Positions 30,132 to 39,057 of a stretch of 64,000 nt of DNA are shown piece by piece. Numbering within the stretch: the stretch's first letter is position 1; each line of letters opens with the position of its first letter. This DNA comes from an uncultured Erythrobacter sp. GTDB taxonomy: Bacteria > Pseudomonadota > Alphaproteobacteria > Sphingomonadales > Sphingomonadaceae. The notes beneath the pieces are model-generated. The model worked only from the letters and a program-made list of their open reading frames with translations. It made no database searches and was not told the DNA's origin. Position numbers and translations under genes: made by a program. The stretch lies in the NCBI GenBank assembly GCA_947488325.1, contig CANKYZ010000003.1:62001-126000 (forward strand), in the 5' to 3' direction.

Positions 30132-31739
30132 TTGCGTCAATTGCAGGGAATGGATTCATCGTTCGTAGCGATGGAATCGCCAAATTCACCGATGCATATC
30201 GGCAGTTTGCTTATCTATAACCCGGCGACTGCGCCCAGTGGTTTTGTCCGCTTCAAAGACATTTTGCAATTCTTTGAATCCCGTATGCAACTGTCCAAAA
30301 CAATGCGTCAGCGTCTGGTCCGGGTACCGTTTGATCTCGATTATCCATATTGGATCGAAGACCCCAATTTCGACCTAGAATACCATGTGCGCCATGTCGC
30401 GCTGCCAAAGCCCGGCGATTGGCGGCAATTGTGCATTCAGGCGGCGCGCATCCATTCACGCCCGATTGACCTCACCCGCCCACCTTGGGAATTCACGGTC
30501 ATCGAAGGGTTAGACAATGTCCGCAATTTCCCAAAAGGATGCTGGGCTTTTGTGACCAAGGTGCACCATTCAGCGATTGACGGGATGAGCGGGATCGATC
30601 TGATGGAGGCGCTGCACACGCTCGCCCCCAACACTCCGCCGCCAAACGCTCCTGACACATGGAAGCCGGAAAAGATCCCTGGTCCCGCAGAATTGCTGGG
30701 CAAATCCTATTTTAATGCGATCTTGAACCCGTTGAAACAGGTGCAAGTTGCGGCGCAGGCCGTTCCCGGCGTCGCCAATGCAATTAAGGGGTTGGTGTCA
30801 CGCGATTTCAAACTAACCAGCGATTATGTGCCTCCGCGCACCAGGTTCAATCGTTCGATTTCACCGCACCGTGTGGTTGAAGGGCGCAGTTTTAATCTAG
30901 GCGAGTTCAAGTCAATCCGCGCGCTCTCTCCAAAGGCAAAGGTGAACGATGTCGCGTTGGCAATTATTGGAGGGGCGCTTCACAAATATCTCACGTCCAA
31001 AGACGATCTTCCCAAAGGCACAATGACGGCGATGGCACCGATCTCTGTTCGGTCTGAGGGTGAAAAGGGCGATATGGGCAACCAAGTGGCCGCCATGATC
31101 GCGCCACTTGGCACGCATATCGAAGATCCGGCGGAACGGCTTGCCTACGTGTTCGGCCAAACCAGTAACTCCAAAGCGATGACCAATGCCTTGGGCGCGC
31201 GCACGATGACAGAGGTGAGCAAGGTCAATCCATTGCTCTATATGGCGCTGGGCGCGCAATTGTTCAGCCGCGTCAGTCTCGCGCATCGGGCCATGCCGTT
31301 CAATACAGTGGTGACCAATGTACCTGGCCCGCCCGTGCATATCTACTCGGCAAGCTCTCGCATGGAGAGCATGGCGCTGTCACTCATTTGCCTGACCGAT
31401 GGGTTAGGTCTGGCCCATGTCGTACAATCCTATGTCGATGAGGCGATCATCAGCTTCACTGCTTGCCGCGACATTTTGCCCGATCCGGACTTCTACGCAG
31501 AATGTCTTCAGGATAGCTTTGATGAAATGCTGGCAGCAGCAAAAGCGGCGAATACCGCGTCTGCGGCAAAACCTACCTCTAAGCCTGCCCCCCAAAGGAA
31601 GGCTCCGGCTCGCAAGGCAGCTGGAAAACCGCGAGCTGCGGTGAAACCAAAGGCACCATCAAAGCGCAAACCGCGCCCAGAAACCAAGCGAACTCTGACA
31701 AAGAAAACAACGAAACAGAGCCCTAAGGAGAGCAAATAA
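30132..31739 (+). CDS. Wax ester synthase/diacylglycerol acyltransferase (WS/DGAT) with Lys/Pro/Ala-rich C-tail
   Basis: TTG start; MRQLQGMDSSFVAMES, HHSAIDG catalytic HHxxxDG, VTNVPGP. Confidence 0.9.
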   Translation: MRQLQGMDSSFVAMESPNSPMHIGSLLIYNPATAPSGFVRFKDILQFFESRMQLSKTMRQRLVRVPFDLDYPYWIEDPNFDLEYHVRHVALPKPGDWRQLCIQAARIHSRPIDLTRPPWEFTVIEGLDNVRNFPKGCWAFVTKVHHSAIDGMSGIDLMEALHTLAPNTPPPNAPDTWKPEKIPGPAELLGKSYFNAILNPLKQVQVAAQAVPGVANAIKGLVSRDFKLTSDYVPPRTRFNRSISPHRVVEGRSFNLGEFKSIRALSPKAKVNDVALAIIGGALHKYLTSKDDLPKGTMTAMAPISVRSEGEKGDMGNQVAAMIAPLGTHIEDPAERLAYVFGQTSNSKAMTNALGARTMTEVSKVNPLLYMALGAQLFSRVSLAHRAMPFNTVVTNVPGPPVHIYSASSRMESMALSLICLTDGLGLAHVVQSYVDEAIISFTACRDILPDPDFYAECLQDSFDEMLAAAKAANTASAAKPTSKPAPQRKAPARKAAGKPRAAVKPKAPSKRKPRPETKRTLTKKTTKQSPKESK

Positions 31740-32551
31740 TGGCGAGCATCGCACCGGATGCAGGTGGCTTTAATGCTGCAAAAGACGCCCCAGACGCGGT
31801 TCCGCCGCATCCGTTCTGGACCCTCACCGAGGGGCGTGCAATGTTCGAATTGGGTGCTTTTTTTGCAACCCGTCCGCTCCTTGGCACGTTGCCAAAAGGC
31901 GATGGCCATGCGGTGATGACACTACCGGGCTTTATGGCGACCAACAGTTCAACGACGCCAATGCGCGGACTGCTCAGCCAGCTTGGTTATGATGCGCATG
32001 GCTGGGATTCGGGCCGGAATGTCCGGGTCGATAACGCTCTTATCGCACGGCTCGAAGGCCAGCTTACGCGCCTTCACAATGTCAGCGGACGAAAAGTTTC
32101 GCTAATCGGTTGGAGCCTTGGCGGCGTGCTAGCGCGCGAATTGGCAAAATTGCATCCGGAAAAAGTACGTCTGGTTATGAGTCTAGGCAGTCCACTATCA
32201 GATGACCGCAATCATACGAGCGCGAAACGGCTGTTTGAATTGCTCAACGGTAAAGAACCTGAACCGATGCGCAATGGCGGCTTTAACTCGCTATCCGAAG
32301 CTCCGCCAGTGCCCACAACTTCAGTTCTGACCAAGACTGACGGGGTCGTCCACTGGCGTGCAAGCGTGCAAGCCGAGGGCGATCACCCAACCGAGAACAT
32401 TGTCGTCCATGCCAGCCATTGCGGTCTGGGAGTGAATCCATCGGTGATGATCGCCATGGCAGACCGTCTCGCTCAAAAGGAAGGTCAATGGGCCCCGTTC
32501 AGGCCAAGACTGAGCCAACGCTGGATGTTCCCCAAATTCAATTTGGGGTGA
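31739..32551 (+). CDS. Alpha/beta hydrolase (lipase-like)
   Basis: LPGFMATNSSTTPMRGLLSQLGYDAHGWDSG, SLIGWSLGGVLARELA; start overlaps WS/DGAT stop. Confidence 0.85.
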   Translation: MASIAPDAGGFNAAKDAPDAVPPHPFWTLTEGRAMFELGAFFATRPLLGTLPKGDGHAVMTLPGFMATNSSTTPMRGLLSQLGYDAHGWDSGRNVRVDNALIARLEGQLTRLHNVSGRKVSLIGWSLGGVLARELAKLHPEKVRLVMSLGSPLSDDRNHTSAKRLFELLNGKEPEPMRNGGFNSLSEAPPVPTTSVLTKTDGVVHWRASVQAEGDHPTENIVVHASHCGLGVNPSVMIAMADRLAQKEGQWAPFRPRLSQRWMFPKFNLG

Positions 32552-32560
32552 CGCCGAAAA

Positions 32561-35500
32561 CTAAAACAGTTTGCGGATATCTACGCCGATAAATCTGCCG
32601 ACCGGATCGATCAAAAGCGGTTGGAAGTTTATTGGCGTATCACCGTTTGAATCCACCACACGGCGCTGCGCGTCGAAGACGTTGTCAACCCGCAATGAGA
32701 CACGCAGATTCTTCAATATGCCTTCATTGTGGCCCACCAACTGACCGATTTCGCTGAACAATCGAAGGTCGAATGTGGCGATGTCATTGAAGAAAATATC
32801 GCTCGATCCGGCAAGGCCGGACCCGTTAAGCCGCGTTTCACCAAGATAGCGCGCCGATAGCCGCATGCCGATCCCATTGCCGAAAATACCCGCTTGGATC
32901 CGCGATGTATGACGAGGGAAACCGAATGCTTCGGTTGCTTCGCCATTGAGCTGATCGAGAAGGTCCAGACCCGGTGCAATTAATATCTCGTTTTCCAGCT
33001 CAATCTGATGGTTGAGTGTGACGAAGTAACGGAAACCTTGGAAACTACGGCGCGCCAGCGGATTAAAGCCGCGTGGTGATCCTCCAGCAGACTGTCCACT
33101 TGCTTGCCTTGCATTTTGGCCGCTACTTTGATCCGCACCTCGACCGGCATCACTTGCGCAAAACCGTTCGCGCATCTGAGCCAGCCGCTTATCGGAAACA
33201 TTGCCATCCTGATCGCGCAAACGGCCAAGCATCATCTGCGCGGCAGCCGGATCAAAGCCGGGAAGCTCATCAGATATGTCTTCACCAGCATCAATCCGCG
33301 CAACCAACGCCCTGATCCGTTCGGCACCATCATTACCACAGGCGATTGCTCTGTATGCGGTAAAGCCTTCTGGTCGCTGGCCAGCTGGTCGCGGACTGTC
33401 TGGACTTTCACCGCGCGGTGCCCCCCAGCTCGCAGTGTCCCTGCTGCAAAGCCGGTAGCGTAGCCGTGCAAGTCCTCCTGGACTGACTTCGCCATTTTCG
33501 TCGCGGAAACGTGAAAGCAGCCTTTCAAGGCGTTGCGGATCGAAGCCGGGAATTGTCGCCGACAAGTCCTCACCATTTTCCGCCGCTTCAACCAGCCGCA
33601 TCAACACATCAAGGCCATCATCGGCGCAAATCCGCTCTCGGAATTGCGCGAAGACATCCCGCCGTCTTCTACCGAGTCTCTCACCTTGAGCTCCTGAACC
33701 AGCAGACGGGCCACTTGTGCCCGCTGACAGGTTTGCAGATACCGGTGCGACCTGTGGAGTACCGCTCGACGGCCTTGCGCCTTGTGGAGGACCGCCCGGC
33801 CCTCCACCGCGCTGTCCACCACCTTCTCCTGCTCCGATCGACCCTCGAAATGATATAGTAAAATTGAGCCGGTCCGCCGAAGTTTCGGCAAATGTCACAA
33901 ACCGAGTGTCCACTGCGATCAACGCGCCATTAGCATCGCGAATGATCCGGTCTGGGAAAGCCGCTTCTGTCTCTAACGTGATCGTAGGGAAACCCCTGGT
34001 CACATCATCTGATCGGTTACGGACATACTCAGCAGTGAACCGCGCGCCTTGCCAGAATGGCAGCTGCCAATTGGCCCCGAATTTCCAATCGCGTTGCGTT
34101 TCTGCAAACAAATCGGGATTGCCGCCCGTTACGACGGTTGCCAGCACGGTTTCACCATTAACGAAATCGAAAACTGGCGTGTTGAGAAATTCCACCTCTG
34201 GATTGCCGAGCGACGTGAGACCGGGTGCGACGTCACGCGCAATGTAGGTCGCCGACAGATCAAGATTATCGAATGGAGCCCAAGTGAGCCCCAAAGTGTA
34301 ATCGCCCAACGTCCCGAAATCAGAGAGATGTTCCAGCCCAACCTGTGCGTTGAAGGTGAAACTGCCCAACGCATCTGCAAAACCGTTACGGCGGCTGGTG
34401 ATCGGCACAACCAAATTCACACCAGTCGAAAGGTTACCCCGCGTCAGGTCCACCGGCAGGTTTGTGCGCGTATCTGTAGATTCAAAATTGGTCCAAGAAT
34501 AACCTACATCGAACGTCGCCAGCAGTTCCCCTCCTGGAAGGTTTGCCACAGGTCCGCGCAGAGTCGTGAGCGTGCTGCCCGAAATATTACGGGTGAAGGC
34601 GGTGTCAAAGCCTGCATCCACCGAACTCGACAGCGATCCATCAAGCGTGAGTTGGCCAGATAGAACATCCGCTTGCAACTCAGTCGTATCGAAACGCCTA
34701 TCAAACTCTTGGGTCGTTTCCGACAGGCTGCCATTGAATGTGCTGGTTAGACGGAAGGCGTTCACGGGTTTCGTCAAAGAGCCGGAGGTCGATACAGTAT
34801 CTGACGATGTCCGGCGCTCCAGTGGTGTATCTGCGCCGAATGTACGCAATGCGCTTTCGCCCGTGCCGTCTATCAGCAACACAGTGTTGAGCCCCTGAAG
34901 CGTGCGAATGTCGCTGCGCGAATAGTTGGCATTGGCCGATATCGACGTGCCGCTATCGATAAAGGCCTTTGCGATACTGATATCGCCTTCGAGCGACCGG
35001 CTATCCGCGACAAGGCTGCGGAATTCGGCCTGACCAGGATCGCCCGGAACGCCGGAAATGGAACCGGGGGTCTGGATAACATCCCGCTCATCTTCGGTCA
35101 GCAGCGATGTGTCATTGGCTTCGAGGCTGACATTGATCCGCGCGCCATTAGAGATTTGGAGGAAACCAAGTTCCTGTTCATTCTGAAAATAGCCGCCACG
35201 CGAAGGGCCTTCGAATTCCAGCTCAACCTCAGCGTTACGATAGTTTTCTTTCAGGATCAGATTGATCACGCGGCGATCCGGCGGAAAGCCAAACCGCTGC
35301 GCCACTTCCTCTGGAAACACTTCTAACCGATCGAGCGCCTCAGGAGGGTAATTCGCGATTTCACGAAAAGAGCCAACCCGTATGCCATTAACGAGGATAA
35401 CCGGTCGGCCGCCGCCTCCGCGACCACGTGCAGAACCTGATTGTTCGGTAACTTGCGTGATGAGATCGGCAATCGACGTCACACCTTCGGCCGCAATATC

Positions 35501-35731
35501 GGCCTCGCTCAGTTCAAGGATTGGGGCCTGTTCAACATCAAGTTGCCCGCGCCTTCGTTGGCCTTCCACAATGATCCCGTCAGTTACGGATCCGGCGTCG
35601 CCATTTTGTTTAGGCGCCGTTTCTGCTGGTGCGGAAGGCTGCGATTCTTGTGCTTTCAGGGGAGTGACCATAATTCCGGCAAGCGCAACGCCCACTATAA
35701 GCGCGGCACGGTAGAGGGGGAATGCAATCAT
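32561..35731 (-). CDS. TonB-dependent receptor with intrabarrel G/R/S-rich insert containing two 64-aa repeats
   Basis: Signal peptide, plug domain (ADLITQVTEQSGSARGRGGGGRPVILVNGIRVGSFREIANYPPEALDRLEVF), beta-barrel-like body. Confidence 0.82.
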   Translation of the reverse strand: MIAFPLYRAALIVGVALAGIMVTPLKAQESQPSAPAETAPKQNGDAGSVTDGIIVEGQRRRGQLDVEQAPILELSEADIAAEGVTSIADLITQVTEQSGSARGRGGGGRPVILVNGIRVGSFREIANYPPEALDRLEVFPEEVAQRFGFPPDRRVINLILKENYRNAEVELEFEGPSRGGYFQNEQELGFLQISNGARINVSLEANDTSLLTEDERDVIQTPGSISGVPGDPGQAEFRSLVADSRSLEGDISIAKAFIDSGTSISANANYSRSDIRTLQGLNTVLLIDGTGESALRTFGADTPLERRTSSDTVSTSGSLTKPVNAFRLTSTFNGSLSETTQEFDRRFDTTELQADVLSGQLTLDGSLSSSVDAGFDTAFTRNISGSTLTTLRGPVANLPGGELLATFDVGYSWTNFESTDTRTNLPVDLTRGNLSTGVNLVVPITSRRNGFADALGSFTFNAQVGLEHLSDFGTLGDYTLGLTWAPFDNLDLSATYIARDVAPGLTSLGNPEVEFLNTPVFDFVNGETVLATVVTGGNPDLFAETQRDWKFGANWQLPFWQGARFTAEYVRNRSDDVTRGFPTITLETEAAFPDRIIRDANGALIAVDTRFVTFAETSADRLNFTISFRGSIGAGEGGGQRGGGPGGPPQGARPSSGTPQVAPVSANLSAGTSGPSAGSGAQGERLGRRRRDVFAQFRERICADDGLDVLMRLVEAAENGEDLSATIPGFDPQRLERLLSRFRDENGEVSPGGLARLRYRLCSRDTASWGAPRGESPDSPRPAGQRPEGFTAYRAIACGNDGAERIRALVARIDAGEDISDELPGFDPAAAQMMLGRLRDQDGNVSDKRLAQMRERFCASDAGRGADQSSGQNARQASGQSAGGSPRGFNPLARRSFQGFRYFVTLNHQIELENEILIAPGLDLLDQLNGEATEAFGFPRHTSRIQAGIFGNGIGMRLSARYLGETRLNGSGLAGSSDIFFNDIATFDLRLFSEIGQLVGHNEGILKNLRVSLRVDNVFDAQRRVVDSNGDTPINFQPLLIDPVGRFIGVDIRKLF
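33149..33340 (-). repeat. Receptor insert repeat copy 2 (64 aa)
   Basis: CGNDGAERIRALVARIDAGEDISDELPGFDPAAAQMMLGRLRDQDGNVSDKRLAQMRERFCASD. Confidence 0.75.
33437..33628 (-). repeat. Receptor insert repeat copy 1 (64 aa)
   Basis: CADDGLDVLMRLVEAAENGEDLSATIPGFDPQRLERLLSRFRDENGEVSPGGLARLRYRLCSRD; aligns gaplessly with copy 2. Confidence 0.75.
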
Positions 35732-35977
35732 AATTCGCTCTTTTGCCCCTAATCATATCATGCACAAGCATTTGAATTGTATCGGATTGCATTACAATTG
35801 CTGCTCAAATTCTATGAGGGGTTGCAGACCTGCCACGATCCGTCCGTGAATTGACCGTTCTGATGTCCTCGCACGCACTAGGCTTCCCTTTTGTTCATAC
35901 CATCGCTAAATGCCGCGCCCAGACAGATAAAAGACTGGCGCAAATCATGTGCCACAACCAATTGTGCAAGGAATTAC

Positions 35978-36223
35978 ATGGCCAAGGAAGAACTTCTCGA
36001 AATGCGGGGGCGCGTCGTCGAGCTGCTGCCCAATGCGATGTTCCGGGTAGAGCTTGAAAACGGTCATGAAGTGCTGGGGCACACGGCAGGGAAGATGCGC
36101 AAAAATCGCATCCGCGTGCTCGTTGGTGACGAAGTGCTGTGTGAACTGACCCCATATGACTTGACCAAAGCACGGATCACCTATCGCTTTATGCCGGGCC
36201 GCGGCGGTCCTGGCCCGCAATAA
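35978..36223 (+). CDS. infA: Translation initiation factor IF-1
   Basis: [53 protein letters not shown]. Confidence 0.97.
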   Translation: MAKEELLEMRGRVVELLPNAMFRVELENGHEVLGHTAGKMRKNRIRVLVGDEVLCELTPYDLTKARITYRFMPGRGGPGPQ

Positions 36224-36238
36224 GTTGCTGCGCCGCTG

Positions 36239-36811
36239 ATGGGCGCGCTTCATCTAACACTGGCATCGGCCTCTCCCCGGCGGCGCGATTTGATCACGCG
36301 GCTGGGCGTGACGCCTGATGCCATTACACCTGCCGATATTGACGAGACCCCGCTGAAGGCCGAGCGCCCACGCGACTATGCTCTGCGCATGGGCCGTGAG
36401 AAAGCTTTGTCGGTGGAGTCTTCGGGCTATGTGCTGGCGGGCGACACAGTTGTCGCCGCCGGACGCCGCATTTTACCCAAGACCGAAGAAATATCCGAAG
36501 CGTGGCGCTGCTTGAAATTGCTTTCTGGGCGGCGTCATACTGTGCTTTCAAGTGTTGTCCTGCGCGCGCCCGATGGAATTTTGCGCGAAAGATTAAACGA
36601 AAACATCGTGCGGTTCAAAAACTTGTCCGACGAAGAAATCGCGGCCTACGTTGCTGGTGACGAATGGCAGGGCAAAGCCGGCGGTTATGCAATTCAGGGT
36701 GCGGCAGAGGGCTTGATCCAATGGATCAGGGGAAGTCATTCGGGCGTCATGGGATTGCCCTTGTTTGAAACCCGCGCGCTGCTGAAATCAGCGGGATTTG
36801 AAATTGACTGA
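36239..36811 (+). CDS. maf: Maf family nucleotide pyrophosphatase
   Basis: LTLASASPRRRDLI, VLAGDTVVAAGRRILPKT, LSGRRHTVLSSV, GKAGGYAIQG, GLPLFET. Confidence 0.93.
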   Translation: MGALHLTLASASPRRRDLITRLGVTPDAITPADIDETPLKAERPRDYALRMGREKALSVESSGYVLAGDTVVAAGRRILPKTEEISEAWRCLKLLSGRRHTVLSSVVLRAPDGILRERLNENIVRFKNLSDEEIAAYVAGDEWQGKAGGYAIQGAAEGLIQWIRGSHSGVMGLPLFETRALLKSAGFEID

Positions 36812-37769
36812 TTGGTTGCTGGAATACGGCATTGGCGAAAACCGTGCATTGCTGGTCAAAAATGGCGAAGTGCGAGCGGCCAAACTGCAATGGCCAGGCG
36901 AGCTGATCGCCGGACAATCCACCTCCGCGACTCTGACAGAAAAACGTTCTGGCGCGCGACGCGGCTTTGCGACATTGCCCAACGGAACGTTGGCGCTGGT
37001 CGATCACCTTCCGGACGATGTAACCGAAGGTATGCAAGGTCAGTTGCACATTGTCCGCGCACCCATCGCCGAACGTGGACGATTAAAGCTGGCGCAGGCG
37101 CGATGGTTGGATGGCGACCTGCCTGCAAGACAGGCAGCACCCGGAACGCCCTTTGAGGTCGGAAAACGGGTGCCTAAATTTGAGGCAGGCCTTTGGGAGG
37201 AGGTCTGGCACGCGGCATCGTCTGGACAACTGACTTTCGCAGGCGGCGCAATTTTGTGCAGCGTAACGCCCGCTATGACTGTGATCGATATCGATGGCGA
37301 TTTGCCAGCGCGCGAACTTGCGCTCGCCGCGATTCCAGCGATTGTGCAAGCACTGCATTTGTTCGACATTGGCGGAAATATCGGCATCGATTTTCCAACG
37401 TTACAAACAAAGGCTGATCGCCGCGCGGTGGATGATGCCCTGGCGTTGGCCCTGGGTGATTGGCGGCATGAGCGCACGTCGATGAACGGGTTTGGCTTTG
37501 TGCAATTGGTTTCGCGGCTTACCGGGCCATCACTCCTACACCGCTTTGCCACCTCGCGCGTCGGCCTGAGCGCTCGCGCAGCCTTGCGCTGTGCAGAACG
37601 GGTCGAAGGTGCAGGTGTGACTCTGCTCACCATTCACCCCGCGCTGAAAGCCAAGCTGAAACCCGGCTGGCTGGACGATCTACGCCGCTCCACCGGCCGT
37701 GACGTGCGGATTGAGACCGATCCGGGCCTTGCGTTAGAAGCAGTCAATGCGCAGATTGTAAGCGTATGA
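36798..37769 (+). CDS. Ribonuclease E/G-like protein
   Basis: Short RNase G-like architecture, VTPAMTVIDIDGDLPARELALAAIPAIVQALHLFDIGGNIGIDFPTLQ; TTG start. Confidence 0.8.
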   Translation: MKLTDWLLEYGIGENRALLVKNGEVRAAKLQWPGELIAGQSTSATLTEKRSGARRGFATLPNGTLALVDHLPDDVTEGMQGQLHIVRAPIAERGRLKLAQARWLDGDLPARQAAPGTPFEVGKRVPKFEAGLWEEVWHAASSGQLTFAGGAILCSVTPAMTVIDIDGDLPARELALAAIPAIVQALHLFDIGGNIGIDFPTLQTKADRRAVDDALALALGDWRHERTSMNGFGFVQLVSRLTGPSLLHRFATSRVGLSARAALRCAERVEGAGVTLLTIHPALKAKLKPGWLDDLRRSTGRDVRIETDPGLALEAVNAQIVSV

Positions 37770-37951
37770 GCACCAAATCCCGCACTTGCCCGATCTGCAA
37801 AAAACCCCGCAGCGCAGCCCACGCGCCGTTCTGTTCGATCCGCTGCAAAGACCGTGATTTGGCGCGTTGGTTTGGCGATGGCTATGCCGTTCCCGGCGAC
37901 CCTGTGAACCCAGAGGATATCGCCAATGCCGATTGGGATCGGAATGAATGA
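37766..37951 (+). CDS. yacG: DNA gyrase inhibitor YacG (zinc-binding)
   Basis: CPICKKP...APFCSIRCKDRDLARWFGDGYAVPG. Confidence 0.93.
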   Translation: MSTKSRTCPICKKPRSAAHAPFCSIRCKDRDLARWFGDGYAVPGDPVNPEDIANADWDRNE

Positions 37952-38059
37952 GGAAAGTGGGCATTTCCCACTTGCCAAGGCGAACGACCTTCGCCATAGC
38001 GCCGCTCTCATTTGCTCGCCGGGAAAAGCGCTCTTAGCTAACCCGACGCCGCAGCGAAT

Positions 38060-38134
38060 GCCCGGGTAGCTCAGGGGTAGAGCAGCGGATTGAAAATCCG
38101 CGTGTCGGTGGTTCAAATCCGCCCCCGGGCACCA
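38060..38134 (+). tRNA. tRNA-Phe (GAA), CCA encoded
   Basis: Cloverleaf GCCCGGG/CCCGGGC acceptor, anticodon loop TTGAAAA, T-arm GGTGGTTCAAATCCGCC, terminal CCA. Confidence 0.96.
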
Positions 38135-38158
38135 TTCGCTGATAACAGGGTGCCATTC

Positions 38159-38962
38159 ATGTCCCGTCGTCGCCAAATTTACGAAGGCAAAGCCAAGATC
38201 CTCTATGAGGGTCCAGAGCCGGGCACGATCATCCAGTATTTCAAAGATGATGCCACCGCGTTCAATGCGGAGAAGAAAGGCACCATCAACGGCAAAGGTG
38301 TGATTAACAATCGTATCAGCGAACATGTTTTCACACGCCTCGCCCACATCGGTATCCCGACGCACTTTATTCGCCGCCTGAACATGCGCGAACAATTGGT
38401 TCGGCAGGTCGAAATTATTCCAATCGAAGTGGTGCTGCGCAACGTCGCAGCAGGATCGATTTGCAAGCGACTTGGTCTGGAAGAAGGCGAACCGCTGCCG
38501 CACACGCTGATCGAATATTATTACAAAGATGATGCGCTGGGTGATCCGCTGATCGCCGAAGAGCACATTTCCTGTTTTAACTGGGCCAGTCAGGAAGAGA
38601 TGCACGATATTTCTTCGATGGCGATCCGCATCAATGATTTTCTGTGCGGGTTGTTTGCGGGAATCGACATTCGTTTGGTCGATTTCAAGCTTGAGTTTGG
38701 ACGCCTGTTCGATGGTGATTACAGCCGGGTGATCCTTGCCGACGAAATTAGCCCGGATGGCTGCCGTTTGTGGGACATGGCTTCGGGCGAAAAACTAGAT
38801 AAGGACCGCTTCCGTCGCGATCTTGGCGGCGAAGAAGAAGCTTACCGCGAAGTCGCGCGCCGTCTTGGCTTGTTGCAAAGCGAAGATAACGGCCCGGGCG
38901 AAGTGCTTGACCTGTCGAGCCACCGCACAAGGCTGCGCGGAACTCCACCTGTGAAAAAGTAG
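38159..38962 (+). CDS. purC: Phosphoribosylaminoimidazolesuccinocarboxamide synthase
   Basis: [78 protein letters not shown]. Confidence 0.96.
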   Translation: MSRRRQIYEGKAKILYEGPEPGTIIQYFKDDATAFNAEKKGTINGKGVINNRISEHVFTRLAHIGIPTHFIRRLNMREQLVRQVEIIPIEVVLRNVAAGSICKRLGLEEGEPLPHTLIEYYYKDDALGDPLIAEEHISCFNWASQEEMHDISSMAIRINDFLCGLFAGIDIRLVDFKLEFGRLFDGDYSRVILADEISPDGCRLWDMASGEKLDKDRFRRDLGGEEEAYREVARRLGLLQSEDNGPGEVLDLSSHRTRLRGTPPVKK

Positions 38963-39057
38963 CCTAAGTCGTAAAAGACACGAAGAAATAAGCTGACAGA
39001 CAGGTTCAAGCGGCTAGTCTTCGGTCCTGATAAAGAGGACTGGAAAAACAAAGCTCT

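Noticed and set aside
33717-34663. Plus-strand ORFs of 176 and 204 aa
   Set aside because: Antisense to the TonB-dependent receptor; no recognisable domain.
38060-38134. tRNA-Phe as a possible integration site
   Set aside because: No integrase, direct repeat of the tRNA 3' end or mobile gene content nearby; flanked by housekeeping genes.
37634-38605. 323-aa minus-strand ORF
   Set aside because: Runs antisense through rng-like, yacG, tRNA-Phe and purC, all better supported.
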